Part shown: positions 29,167 to 38,246 of the stretch, piece after piece
Numbering within the stretch: the first letter of the stretch is position 1
Layout: every line of letters starts with the position of its first letter
Assembly: GCA_045568635.1 (NCBI GenBank)
Contig: JBJLAO010000001.1
Coordinates: 434,001 to 498,000 of the forward strand
Source of the DNA: MedAcidi-G1 sp000817085
Lineage (GTDB): Bacteria > Actinomycetota > Acidimicrobiia > Acidimicrobiales > MedAcidi-G1
Direction of reading: 5' to 3'
Length of the DNA stretch: 64,000 bases
Translations under genes and position numbers: made by a program
Notes under the pieces: generated by a model
The model's input: the letters and a program-made list of their open reading frames with translations, nothing else
Told to the model about the DNA's origin: nothing
Database searches by the model: none

Positions 29167-30036
29167 ATGAAAGTTGGAATTGCATTCGCAAATATCTTAA
29201 ATTTTGGCACTCCAGAAGGAAGTATTCAATTCGCGCAAGCTGCAGAAAAAGCGGGAGTTGACTCTCTATGGACCGTTGAACACGTCATCTACCCTTCTAA
29301 TTACGATTCGAAATACCCATACGACGTCAGCGGTCAGATGATGATGGCACCTGATACGGACCTGACTGACCCTCTAATATGGCTCACGTGGTTAGCTGCG
29401 AACACATCTTCAATAAGACTCGGTACCGGAATTCTTATCCTTCCCGAACGCAATCCTTTGGTGCTGGCAAAAGAATTAGGAACATTAGATTCTCTTAGCG
29501 GTGGCAGAGTTGAGCTTGGCATTGGGGTCGGATGGCTCAGAGAAGAATTCGACGCCCTAGGAATTCCTTGGGAGCGTAGAGGTGCACGTACTGACGAATA
29601 CGTTGCAGTAATGCAAAAACTGTGGAGCGGTAATGAAGTCTCGTTTGATGGTGAATTTGTTTCATTCGAAAACATTTCTTCAAACCCGAAGCCGATAAAT
29701 GGTTCAGTCCCTATAACAATCGGTGGCCATAGCGATGCTGCAGCAAGACGTGCCGGACGTATAGGAAACGGCTTTTTCCCGGGTAAAGGTGATTTGAAAC
29801 ACATGCTAAACCTAATGAATGAATCTGCTGAAAAAAATGGTCGTAACCCCAAAGAAATAGAAGTCAACTGGGGTGACAATGAAATAATGGGCGCAGATCC
29901 GATTGCAGCTGCAGAAAAACTGAAATCTGAGGGAGTCACTAGAGTTGTTGTCCCGTCAGTCATGTTTTTAAATAATACGGAAGAACAATTGGCGGAATTC
30001 GGTGAGCGTGTGGTCTCAAAAATTTCAGATATCTGA
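29167..30036 (+). CDS. LLM-class F420-dependent oxidoreductase
   Basis: 289 aa, the usual length of the TIGR03619-type actinobacterial subgroup. Features: KVGIAFANILNFG start, SLWTVEHVIYP, LGTGILILPERNPLVLAKELGTLD, SGGRVELGIGVGWLREEFDALG and PITIGGHSDAAARRAGR. This is the luciferase-like TIM barrel that uses deazaflavin F420 (or FMN) to reduce or oxidise a small organic molecule. AAAGGA precedes the ATG. Single gene, divergent from the amidohydrolase, with 121 bp between them. Confidence 0.88.
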   Translation: MKVGIAFANILNFGTPEGSIQFAQAAEKAGVDSLWTVEHVIYPSNYDSKYPYDVSGQMMMAPDTDLTDPLIWLTWLAANTSSIRLGTGILILPERNPLVLAKELGTLDSLSGGRVELGIGVGWLREEFDALGIPWERRGARTDEYVAVMQKLWSGNEVSFDGEFVSFENISSNPKPINGSVPITIGGHSDAAARRAGRIGNGFFPGKGDLKHMLNLMNESAEKNGRNPKEIEVNWGDNEIMGADPIAAAEKLKSEGVTRVVVPSVMFLNNTEEQLAEFGERVVSKISDI

Positions 30037-30113
30037 AGTCGAATAGTTGAACATCCTTTTGACTTTTAAACTGCTTAAAGAAAACAAAATGGTGAAAACC
30101 GGGAAATGGTCTG

Positions 30114-30989
30114 ATGACAAGTTGGAGAAGTAATACAGGTATACGGTCAGGCGTACCGATCACTCCTCTTGCGTCAGGTAGACAACCTTTCGGAAAGCCA
30201 CGAAACGGGTTCTCTTCATCTTTGTTTACTAAACGAAATGTAGTGATCGCTGCAGCCGTCTTTTCGTTTCTGATAATTGTCGCTATAGGTCGAGGAAGCG
30301 GCTCAGAGAAAATAGAAGAAGAACTGGGGCTGACAGCATCTGTTCAAGAGTCAATGATTAGATCCGGATTACCTAGCGTAGAAATACAAATAATCGATTC
30401 AACAGTTGTACTCGAAGGAACCGTGGCGACCCAAGAATTGAAAGAAGCAGCTACTCGAGTAGCCCAAGCACAACCTGGCGTTATAAGTGTTGAGAACTTG
30501 TTGAAAGTACCTGAACCCATTAATCAAGTAACTACTACCACCACTCCAAACCTTCCCGCTAACCAGAGTGATCTTCTTTTACAAACACGACTAAGCGCTG
30601 CTGGAGCCTCTTCTGGGATCCAATTCGAATCAGGAGGTGACGTTCTGACTCTTGAATCAATACCTACTCTGGAGAGACTCGCTTACTTCTTATCTAATGA
30701 AAAAGTAATAACCGTTCAAATACTGGGACACACAGATAGCGACGAAAAATGCCCAGGCGATAACCTGATACTTTCACAAAGACGTGCGGAAGCCGTTAGA
30801 GCACAATTACTTGCCCGCGGAGTCGAAGCCGAAAGACTGATCTCTACAGGAATGGGACACACTGATCCAATCGCTGACAATCTAAGCAAAGCGGGTAAGG
30901 CCGCAAATAGAAGAATTGAATTCCTGCTGATAACAGAAGGCCAAGAAGGGATTCCTCCCCCACAACCTGAAACAATTGATGCTTGCTGA
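30114..30989 (+). CDS. Membrane-anchored BON-OmpA domain protein
   Basis: 291 aa. A basic, Ser/Gly/Pro-rich cytoplasmic N-terminus (1-40) is followed by one membrane helix (43-58), a BON domain (about 66-132, with VVLEGTVATQELKEAATRVAQ), a short Thr/Pro linker and an OmpA-like domain (about 165-285). The last carries LGHTDSD (205-210), LSQRRAEAVR and NRRIEF, the residues that bind diaminopimelate-type peptidoglycan. Inference: it tethers the membrane to the cell wall. A similar BON-OmpA layout is known for mycobacterial OmpATb/ArfA. A short, weak hairpin followed by ATTTTATTTTT overlaps the stop codon and could terminate transcription. Confidence 0.82.
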   Translation: MTSWRSNTGIRSGVPITPLASGRQPFGKPRNGFSSSLFTKRNVVIAAAVFSFLIIVAIGRGSGSEKIEEELGLTASVQESMIRSGLPSVEIQIIDSTVVLEGTVATQELKEAATRVAQAQPGVISVENLLKVPEPINQVTTTTTPNLPANQSDLLLQTRLSAAGASSGIQFESGGDVLTLESIPTLERLAYFLSNEKVITVQILGHTDSDEKCPGDNLILSQRRAEAVRAQLLARGVEAERLISTGMGHTDPIADNLSKAGKAANRRIEFLLITEGQEGIPPPQPETIDAC

Positions 30990-31144
30990 TCAGGCAAATT
31001 TTATTTTTAAATAGAGTATTTTTCACTATCCCTGAAGTGGTAACGATTTTTTTGTAAAATAGATACAAGGCGTTCGTCTAAACATCTGTGAATTTCACAT
31101 TACTTCGCGCGTGTTTACTGAGCACTCAAAGGTGAGGGGCTTAA

Positions 31145-31306
31145 ATGACAGAAAAAGGACTCTGCGTGCGATGCAGACAAATAGTTTCTCTTATGCTTAC
31201 TAGTCTTGTTTGTGATAGGGCAGGTGCTTCAGCTCAACCAACTGGAATTTGTTCTGAATGCGTCGAACAAAATGAACTGAATGAAAAGGAAAGTGTAAGT
31301 AACTGA
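31145..31306 (+). CDS. Small Cys-rich (CxxC-CxxC) protein, unknown function
   Basis: 53 aa, preceded by a strong GGTGAGGGG ribosome binding site with a 5-nt spacer, which is the main reason to believe in it. Cys at 7, 10, 23, 36 and 39: two CxxC pairs (CVRC, CSEC) plus one extra, resembling a minimal zinc ribbon. The C-terminus is acidic (NELNEKES). I do not recognise the family. It lies alone between the BON-OmpA gene and the MpaB-like oxygenase. The 155 bp before it hold no other convincing gene. Confidence 0.55.
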   Translation: MTEKGLCVRCRQIVSLMLTSLVCDRAGASAQPTGICSECVEQNELNEKESVSN

Positions 31307-31356
31307 TCTTGACGCTTGTCACAAAATGACCATTTACTTAACTAAACCGGCAAAAT

Positions 31357-32313
31357 ATGAGTGTGGAGACTTCTGGAATTAAAGACAATAACCCATCTGA
31401 CAACAACACTAAATCTTCAGGTTGGAAAGCTCGTCTAACTGAAACTGCGGTCGGGCTTTTCAGCCATGCACCAGACCCATTGGAAGAAACTTTCCAATAC
31501 CCTGACGATCCCGGACTTTTTGGACCTGAATCAATCACTTGGAAAATAATGGGCGATGTTTCTTCTTTTATAGGTGGAATAAGAGCGCTTCTAATCCAAG
31601 CAGCCCATCCTGAGGTAGCTGCTGGAGTTGCAAATCATTCAACTTACCGCGACGATCCTCTCGGAAGACTCTCTAGAACTGCTTCTTATGTAACAGCTAC
31701 TGCGTTTGGCGCAATGCCTGAAGTTGAAAAATCGATCAAAATGGTATCTTCAGCTCACCGCCCCGTTAGTGGAACTTCAAGCCGTGGAGAGAAATACTCG
31801 GCTGGAAACCCAGAGATGGCTGCTTGGGTTCACAATGCTTTAATTGATTCATTTTTGGTCTCTTATCAGAACTTCGGGCCGTTTGTTCTTGAAGAGGAAG
31901 AGGCAGATTCTTACGTTTACGAACAGACTAATTTAGGAAACCTAATGAAAGCCTCTCCCCTGCCTGAGAATGCAGCATCTTTGAGCTGTTGGTTGTCTGA
32001 AAACCCAAAAGTGGGATCATCCAAAGAAGGCGCTGAAGCAGTTTCTTTTCTTAAAAAACCTCCGTTACCTTTTTTTACTCGCATTGCATACAAAATTCTT
32101 TTCAATGCAGCTGTCGTTACTATGCCTATAGAACTTCGTGAGGCCATAGGAGTTAACCCAAAAAAAGGGGCGAAAACAGCAGGCAACCTTCTTACAAAAG
32201 TCCTCCGCTACGCTCTCGGTTCCTCACCAGCTTGGGCGGCTGCTCTGGACAGAAGCGGCACCAAACGCCCACACGGAATACGTTTCAGAAATACGTCAGG
32301 TGTAACTCGATAA
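31357..32313 (+). CDS. MpaB/latex-clearing-type oxygenase family protein (DUF2236)
   Basis: 318 aa. The segment FGPESITWKIMGDVSSFIGGIRALLIQAAHPEVAAGV with the conserved His, and NHSTYRDDPLGRLSRTASYV, is diagnostic of the ER-bound oxygenase MpaB/DUF2236 family; H and R residues there coordinate or surround a b-type heme in the latex-clearing protein Lcp. All-helical, no signal peptide. Members cleave or oxidise isoprenoid chains or have unknown roles. It has no clear ribosome binding site and lies 50 bp after the small Cys-rich gene and 40 bp before a DAO-type flavoenzyme. Confidence 0.85.
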   Translation: MSVETSGIKDNNPSDNNTKSSGWKARLTETAVGLFSHAPDPLEETFQYPDDPGLFGPESITWKIMGDVSSFIGGIRALLIQAAHPEVAAGVANHSTYRDDPLGRLSRTASYVTATAFGAMPEVEKSIKMVSSAHRPVSGTSSRGEKYSAGNPEMAAWVHNALIDSFLVSYQNFGPFVLEEEEADSYVYEQTNLGNLMKASPLPENAASLSCWLSENPKVGSSKEGAEAVSFLKKPPLPFFTRIAYKILFNAAVVTMPIELREAIGVNPKKGAKTAGNLLTKVLRYALGSSPAWAAALDRSGTKRPHGIRFRNTSGVTR

Positions 32314-32353
32314 TAAATTAGCGAATCGTCTTCTTTGAACGTATAGTTTGCGA

Positions 32354-33652
32354 ATGCCAGATGCAATTGTTATAGGTGCGGGAGTAATGGGATCTTCAAT
32401 CGCATACGAACTCCAAAAATCAGGTCTAGAGACTCTAGTTTTAGATAAAGGTGAAGCAGTTGGAGGAGGTTCTACAAGTGCCTCTTCAGCAGTAATTCGA
32501 TTTAATTATTCAACTCATGCCGGCGTAATTGCTGCTTGGGAATCAAAGCAAAGATGGCTCTCATGGGCGGAACATTTGGGTTTAGAGGAAAATCATCAAG
32601 AACCCTTGGCCAAGTTCCATAAAACCGGATTGCTTTTTCTAGAACCACCTGATTTCCCACGTTCGATCTTTCTTGACCTACTAGATGAATTTAGTATTCC
32701 GTACGAATCCTACGACACCCAAGAATTAACGAAAAAATTTCCGTCCCTGGACCTTGGTAGATTTTGGCCCCCAAAGCTACCGGATGACGAAAACTTCTTC
32801 AATGAACCAGGTCAGAATCTGAATGGTTGGATCACTCCTGATGCTGGTTTCATCGACGACCCTCAACTGGCAGCAGTGAATCTAATGGATGCTGCCAAAA
32901 GAAACGGCGCCACTCTCCGTCTTCACACTCAAGTACAAGAAATTCTCAAACAAGATGGAAACGTGTCGGGTGTCGCTCTCAAAGATGGAACAACAATTGA
33001 AGCACCAATCGTTGTAAATGCAGCCGGACCATGGAGTTCGAGACTCAACCAAATTGCTGGCGTGGAATCTGAAATGGCTATCACTACAAGTCCAATGAGG
33101 CAAGAAGTTCATGCAGCCGAAGCTCCAGATGACTTCAATTTTGATTCCGGCGCCCCTCTTCTAGCAGATCTTGATCTCGGGTATTACGCGGTTCCAAAAA
33201 TGGGCGGCACTTTTTACGTTGGAGGTGTTGAACCAGATTGTGATCCTCTGGAATGGGTTGATGATCCAGATGAAGTGTCTCTTACCCCAACTGTTTCAAG
33301 ATTTGAAGCTCAAGTTTGGCGACTAGCTAGAAGAGTTCCAGAACTTCGAATTCCAACTCGTCCTCTGGGCATTGCTGGTGTTTACGACGTGACACCAGAC
33401 TGGGTCCCTATTTACGACCGAACTTCACTTCCGGGGTTCTATGTAGCTATCGGAACTTCTGGAAACCAATTTAAAAACGCCCCACTCGTTGGAGAAATCA
33501 TGCGAGAAATCATCTCTGCGAGTGAAAATGGTCATAACCACGACGAGAATCCTCTAAAAATAACCTGTTCACACACGGGTTTAACCCTTGATTTAAGCGC
33601 TTTTTCACGCAATCGTGAAGAATCCTCAACAACTGGATCTGTTTTAGGATAA
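32354..33652 (+). CDS. FAD-dependent oxidoreductase, DAO / sarcosine-oxidase-like
   Basis: 432 aa from ATG 32354 (a TTG at 32348 is also in frame). The N-terminal VIGAGVMGSSIAYEL dinucleotide fold, GGGSTSASSAVIRF (often the covalent or close FAD contact region), VVNAAGPWSSRL and the C-terminal GFYVAIGTSGNQFKNAPLVGEIM motif identify the glycine/D-amino-acid oxidase superfamily. It oxidises a secondary or primary amine such as an N-methyl amino acid; the substrate is unknown. TATAGT lies just upstream, so a leaderless mRNA is possible. Confidence 0.87.
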   Translation: MPDAIVIGAGVMGSSIAYELQKSGLETLVLDKGEAVGGGSTSASSAVIRFNYSTHAGVIAAWESKQRWLSWAEHLGLEENHQEPLAKFHKTGLLFLEPPDFPRSIFLDLLDEFSIPYESYDTQELTKKFPSLDLGRFWPPKLPDDENFFNEPGQNLNGWITPDAGFIDDPQLAAVNLMDAAKRNGATLRLHTQVQEILKQDGNVSGVALKDGTTIEAPIVVNAAGPWSSRLNQIAGVESEMAITTSPMRQEVHAAEAPDDFNFDSGAPLLADLDLGYYAVPKMGGTFYVGGVEPDCDPLEWVDDPDEVSLTPTVSRFEAQVWRLARRVPELRIPTRPLGIAGVYDVTPDWVPIYDRTSLPGFYVAIGTSGNQFKNAPLVGEIMREIISASENGHNHDENPLKITCSHTGLTLDLSAFSRNREESSTTGSVLG

Positions 33653-33714
33653 ATAAATAATTTTGATTATTTTTTAACATTTTTTTTTGTCGCATTTTTG
33701 TAACAATCCCGACA

Positions 33715-33744
33715 TTGACGTTTGTACCTAAATTCCTTTACACT
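33715..33744 (+). promoter_or_regulatory. Candidate SigA-type promoter of the four-domain SBP gene
   Basis: TTGACG (33715-33720), an 18-nt spacer and TACACT (33739-33744), 67 bp before the start codon at 33812. The -10 sequence and spacing are the same as before the other METLIRRRG-leader gene. The preceding 33653-33714 is very T-rich and probably includes the end of the flavoenzyme transcript, without a strong hairpin. Confidence 0.55.
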
Positions 33745-33811
33745 CAACAATCTGTGAATACTTAAATGTATTCAGGATATTTGTAAACAAAATATGGAGG
33801 GGGCTTCCTTT

Positions 33812-36800
33812 ATGGAAACGCTTATTAGGCGTCGAGGCTGGCGGATTTTGTCTGCTGTTTTGGCGCTTGGATTAATTGCCGGGGCCTGCGGGTCTGACGG
33901 TGATGATAGTAGTTCTTCAAGCAGTTCTTCTGCTGCAACTGCTACTACTGCTGCGCCTGCAGCTACTACTGCTGCGCCTGCTGCACCTGCAGCTGGTTCG
34001 TCACTTGGTGATGGATCGTTGGGCACTGTTGAAGTAGATGCTGGTGAGGACATTCAGATTCGTTCGTTGCATGCCATTTCTGGTGATGTTGCGTTCTTAG
34101 GTGTGCCTATGTCTCGTGCTGTTGATATGGCTGTTGCTGATTATGGCGACATTCATGGTCATAGCGTGAACGTTGGTACATGGTTGGATGATCTTTGTTC
34201 TTCTGATGGTGGTCAGGCTGCTGCTCAGACAATCGTCGCTGATGAAAGCGTCGTTGGTGTTTTGGGTACTTCGTGTTCTGGTGCTGCTACTGCTGCAGCT
34301 CCGTTGATCACGGGTGCTGGAATGGTGTTGATCTCTGGTTCTAACACTTCCCCAGCTTTGACTTCTGATTTGGCTGGTACTGCTGGTGACAATTGGAGTG
34401 AGGGTTATTACAGAACTGCTCACAACGATTTGTATCAGGGTGCTGCTGCTGCGAAGTTCGCTTATGAAGTTCTTGGAGCTGCTACTGCTGCGACCATCCA
34501 TGATGGTGATCCTTACACTGAGGGTCTAGCTACAGCGTTCGCTAACTCTTTCACTGAGCTTGGTGGCGATTTGCAGACAATAACTGCTGTTAATAAGGGC
34601 GACACTGACATGGTTCCAGTTCTCACTGAGGTGGCTGCTGGTTCTCCTGATCTTTTGTTCTTCCCTATCTTCCCGCCGGAAGGTAACTTCATATCACAGC
34701 AAGTAGGCGAGGTTTCTGGTCTTGAGAACACAACCTTGATGGCCGCTGACGGAATGTTGGTGGACAACTACATGGAAATCCCTGAATCTGAGGGTGTGTT
34801 CATGTCAGGTCCGGATCTTAACTTCGAAGGAAACGCTAATGCTGCTACCGGTCAGACCGGTGACGGTTTCTTGGCTGCTTACGAAGCAGAGCATGGTGAA
34901 GCACCATCTGCTGCTTTCTGGGCACACGCTTACGATGCTACGACGCTTCTTCTTTCAGCTATCGAGGCTGCATCATCTAAAGATGGTGACAATCTTGTAG
35001 TTGATCGTGCTGGTGTTCGTGAATTCATGGCAGGTGTTTCAAGCTGGCCTGGAATCATTGGTGACATTTCTTGTGACGCCTTTGGTGATTGTGGTTCACA
35101 GCGAATTGCTGTTGTAGAACACAATGACAGCAGCGATATCGCAGCTGGTAAAAACAATGTTGTATTCACATACTCACCAGGAAAATCCGCTGTAACAGGA
35201 GCACTCTCATCCGCTGAAGCGATGTGTGTTGGTTTGGTTACTGATGTTGGTCAGGTTGATGACAAGTCGTTTAACCAGTCCGCTTGGGAAGGTGTTTTAC
35301 GTGCCGCTGATGAGCTTGGTGCTGATGTTGATTACATCGAGACTCAGGCTGCTAAGGATTACGCAACTAACATCGGGTTGTTTGCCGATAGTGGTTGTGA
35401 TGTGATCGTGACTGTTGGTTTCGCTCTTGGTGAAGCCACTGCTATAGCTGCTGCTGAGCATCCTGATGTTGATTTCGTTGGTGTTGACCAGTTCCAAGGC
35501 GCCGCTGTTGATGGTGTTGCTGGATTGATCTTCCCTGAAGATCAGGCTGGTTTCCTCGCAGGTGCTTTAGCTGCTTCGATGTCACAATCTGGAACTATTG
35601 CTGCTGTTCTTGGAACAGATCTTGTTCCACCGGTTCTAGCTTTCGGTGAAGGCTACGTAAACGGTGCCAAGTACGTTAACCCTGACATTGAAGTGATCAA
35701 GACCTACCACCCTGGTGGTATTGACACTGCGTTCACTGATCCTGAGTGGGGTGCAACAACTTCACGACAGGCTCTAGAGAATGGTGCAGATGTCGTGTTC
35801 GCTGCTGGTGGTAAAACCGGTAACGGTGGTCTTATAGAGGTCGCTGGCGAAGAAGGTGCCCTGTGCATCGGTGTTGACACTGACCAGTGGACAACTGTTC
35901 CTGAAGCGCATCCTTGTTTGATTTCTTCTTCCATGAAGATGATCACAGACGGTGTGTTTGATTTGATTTCACAATCAGCTGCTGGAAGCATGCCTTCGGG
36001 TAATTACGCTGGCGCTGTTGGTCTCGCTCCGTTCCATGATTTTGATTCAATGGTCGGCGATGACGTCAAGTCAATGCTCGCTACTTTGAAAGCAGACCTC
36101 GCATCTGGTGCAATGAGCCCATGCGTATGGGATGCAGACAGCAACCCAGCCTGTGCCGGAGGAGGCGCTAGCGCTCCTGCTCTTGCTCCACCTGAGGTAA
36201 CTGATATCAGTATTTGTACAGCTCCGACCTACGGAGGCCTTCCAGTTTTCGTAGCTGGTGATATGGGCGTCTTCGAATCGTTCGGTTTCACTAGCTGGGA
36301 GTATGTAACTTGTGCTTCGGGTCCTGCTAACGCTGCTGCTCTGGTAGCTGGCGAAGTGGACTTCGTTGCTAACACTCCTGACAACATGTTGGGATTACGC
36401 GAATCTGGTTTTGATGTGGTCATGTTTGGCGCAGCACAGAACGGTCACTTCTTCGACATTCTTGCAGCTACTGGTCAGCCAGTAGTTGAAGGTGATTGGG
36501 AAGCAACCATGCAAGCTCTTGAAGGCACCAATGTTGGTGTTGTAGCCCGTGGCGCTGCCGCTGAGCAGTTGGCACGTGAGCTTTATGAGCAAGCTGGTGT
36601 TGATCCTGAAAACTCGACTTACATTGCTACAGGTCTTGGTGGAACAACCGTTGCCGCCATGGAAAGCGGCGAGATTGACTGGGCTATTACTTTTGAGCCT
36701 GGTATGACAATGGGTGTTGTTAACGGAATTGGTACTCGTCCGTTCTCACTAGTTGCTGGAGACGGTCCAACTAGTTTGGACTGGCCTTCATTGGTGAACA

Positions 36801-38152
36801 CCACTTCACGTGAATTTGCTGCAGCTAACCCGAACACTGTTGCTGCCTACTCAGCTGCTCTAGAAGCTGCGAGTGCTTGGATCATGGATGAGGCAAACAC
36901 TGACGCTGCATTAGGAGTAATGGCAGACCACGTTGGTTTGGTTGGTTCTGATATGGCCGCAGATGTTCATGCTGCTAATAAGGACTACTTCGCTGTTGAT
37001 TCAACACTTGATGCAGATCGTTTGATGAACAACGTCAATTACGCTCTTGGTCGAGGAATCATTAGTGAATCAATGAACTTCGCTGACTTCGCTGTGAGCA
37101 GTGCCGGTGTACCTGAGAAGCTTGTGACAGCTTTGGCTGCTGCTTGTCCTTCACCTTTGGTGATCCAGACTGACTGGTTCCCAGAATCAGAGCACGGTGC
37201 CTTATACGAAATGATTGGCGCTGGTTACACCATTGACGCTGACAACATGGTTGTTACAGGTCCAGGTCAAATAGGTGGAGCTCCTTTGGGAATCGATATT
37301 GAGGTTCGCACCGGTGGTCCAGCTATTGGTTGGTCTCCTGTTGCTTCCTACATGTACACAGATGATTCAATCCATATCGGATACGCAAACACAGAAGCGC
37401 AAGCTCAGTTAGTGGATACACCTCTGATTTCTGTGATGGCTCCGTTGGAGAAGAACCCTCAAATGATCATGTGGGATCCAGAGACCTATCCAGATGTCAC
37501 TAGCATCGCTGATCTTGGTGCACAGGGAGTCACAATCAACGTATTCGCTGGTGGTGTGTTCATCGAAGTGTGGATAGCCGAAGGAGTTGTATCAGCAGAC
37601 CAAGTTGATCCTTCCTACGATGGCGGACCAGCTGTCTTTATCGCCAATGATGGTGCTATCGCTCAGCAGGGATTCGCTTCCGCTGAGCCTTACCAGTACG
37701 AGAACGAATTTGCCGAATGGGGCAAACCAGTCCAGTACGAGTTGCTCCACGACACCGGGTTCGAGGTTTACTCTCAGACTCTAGGTGTTCGACCAGCTGA
37801 CATGGAAGACATGAGAGCTTGTCTCGAGTTGTTCGTTCCAGTTGTTCAGCAGTCAGTTGTCAACTTCTCGTCAAACCCTGCAAGGGCTAACGCGATAATC
37901 GTTGATGCTGTTGACACATTTGGTTCATTCTGGGTCTACTCAATGGAATTGGGTGAGTACTCAGTCGCAACTATGAACGAACTAGGTCTTCATGGAAATG
38001 GACCGGACTCAACCGTTGGAAATATGGAGGAATCCAGAATCCAAGGTGTGATTGACAAGATGGTTGCCGCAGGTATGGAAGTTACCACTACCAACGCAAG
38101 CGACTTGTTCACGAACGAGTTCATTGATATGAGCATCGGTTTCACTGAATAA
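33812..38152 (+). CDS. Giant four-domain substrate-binding lipoprotein (Peripla_BP_6 + BMP + NMT1 + NMT1)
   Basis: 1446 aa from ATG 33812 (GGAGGGGG upstream; an ATG at 33794 would absorb that site). The lipoprotein signal peptide ends at C26 (LGLIAGAC) and is nearly identical to that of the 16795-20388 gene. Domains: about 80-458, a branched-chain-amino-acid-type Peripla_BP_6 (SRAVDMAVADYG, VVGVLGTSCSGA); about 470-771, a BMP/nucleoside-type PnrA domain (VGLVTDVGQVDDKSFNQSA); about 793-1110, an NMT1/SsuA-like domain (TAPTYGGLPVFVA); about 1113-1446, a second NMT1/THI5-like domain (QTDWFPESEHGALY). The downstream SsuBC-like transporter suits only the NMT1 part. From residue 794 to the stop the DNA is the inverted duplicate of 53732-55693. 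Confidence 0.85.
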   Translation: METLIRRRGWRILSAVLALGLIAGACGSDGDDSSSSSSSSAATATTAAPAATTAAPAAPAAGSSLGDGSLGTVEVDAGEDIQIRSLHAISGDVAFLGVPMSRAVDMAVADYGDIHGHSVNVGTWLDDLCSSDGGQAAAQTIVADESVVGVLGTSCSGAATAAAPLITGAGMVLISGSNTSPALTSDLAGTAGDNWSEGYYRTAHNDLYQGAAAAKFAYEVLGAATAATIHDGDPYTEGLATAFANSFTELGGDLQTITAVNKGDTDMVPVLTEVAAGSPDLLFFPIFPPEGNFISQQVGEVSGLENTTLMAADGMLVDNYMEIPESEGVFMSGPDLNFEGNANAATGQTGDGFLAAYEAEHGEAPSAAFWAHAYDATTLLLSAIEAASSKDGDNLVVDRAGVREFMAGVSSWPGIIGDISCDAFGDCGSQRIAVVEHNDSSDIAAGKNNVVFTYSPGKSAVTGALSSAEAMCVGLVTDVGQVDDKSFNQSAWEGVLRAADELGADVDYIETQAAKDYATNIGLFADSGCDVIVTVGFALGEATAIAAAEHPDVDFVGVDQFQGAAVDGVAGLIFPEDQAGFLAGALAASMSQSGTIAAVLGTDLVPPVLAFGEGYVNGAKYVNPDIEVIKTYHPGGIDTAFTDPEWGATTSRQALENGADVVFAAGGKTGNGGLIEVAGEEGALCIGVDTDQWTTVPEAHPCLISSSMKMITDGVFDLISQSAAGSMPSGNYAGAVGLAPFHDFDSMVGDDVKSMLATLKADLASGAMSPCVWDADSNPACAGGGASAPALAPPEVTDISICTAPTYGGLPVFVAGDMGVFESFGFTSWEYVTCASGPANAAALVAGEVDFVANTPDNMLGLRESGFDVVMFGAAQNGHFFDILAATGQPVVEGDWEATMQALEGTNVGVVARGAAAEQLARELYEQAGVDPENSTYIATGLGGTTVAAMESGEIDWAITFEPGMTMGVVNGIGTRPFSLVAGDGPTSLDWPSLVNTTSREFAAANPNTVAAYSAALEAASAWIMDEANTDAALGVMADHVGLVGSDMAADVHAANKDYFAVDSTLDADRLMNNVNYALGRGIISESMNFADFAVSSAGVPEKLVTALAAACPSPLVIQTDWFPESEHGALYEMIGAGYTIDADNMVVTGPGQIGGAPLGIDIEVRTGGPAIGWSPVASYMYTDDSIHIGYANTEAQAQLVDTPLISVMAPLEKNPQMIMWDPETYPDVTSIADLGAQGVTINVFAGGVFIEVWIAEGVVSADQVDPSYDGGPAVFIANDGAIAQQGFASAEPYQYENEFAEWGKPVQYELLHDTGFEVYSQTLGVRPADMEDMRACLELFVPVVQQSVVNFSSNPARANAIIVDAVDTFGSFWVYSMELGEYSVATMNELGLHGNGPDSTVGNMEESRIQGVIDKMVAAGMEVTTTNASDLFTNEFIDMSIGFTE
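36191..38152 (+). repeat. 1,962-bp inverted duplication, copy 1 (tandem NMT1 module)
   Basis: It matches the reverse complement of 53732-55693 over the same length without gaps. Reading the two copies side by side I found three differences: a synonymous G/T at 36226, a Glu/Asp change in WDPETYPD, and a Thr/Ala change three codons before the stop. The match starts in an Ala/Pro linker and ends at the stop codon. The spacer after the stop differs, but both copies are followed by the same terminator stem. Confidence 0.95.
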
Positions 38153-38176
38153 TTTCACTGAAAAATAAACTGTTTA

Positions 38177-38216
38177 CCGGCCGGGCCCTCAAGGGTCCGG
38201 CCGGTTTCATTTTCTT
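38177..38216 (+). terminator. Intrinsic terminator after the four-domain SBP gene
   Basis: GC-rich stem CCGGCCGGGCCC / GGGTCCGGCCGG (38177-38204, one G-T pair, 4-nt loop TCAA) followed by TTTCATTTTCTT. It separates the binding protein from the ATPase and permease genes. The stem, and the ACTGTTTA just before it, are repeated after the other NMT1-bearing gene (53674-53701). Confidence 0.85.
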
Positions 38217-38246
38217 GTATATTCAGAAATGTTAATAAGGGGAAAA

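Noticed and set aside
33812..33890. Twin-arginine (Tat) signal in METLIRRRGWRIL
   Set aside because: The Arg cluster lacks the hydrophobic residues at the Tat consensus positions, and the lipobox cysteine fits ordinary Sec/lipoprotein export.
36191..38152. Insertion sequence or transposon as the cause of the inverted duplication
   Set aside because: The repeat codes only for binding-protein domains, has no terminal inverted repeats and no transposase, and there is no target-site duplication visible at its ends.
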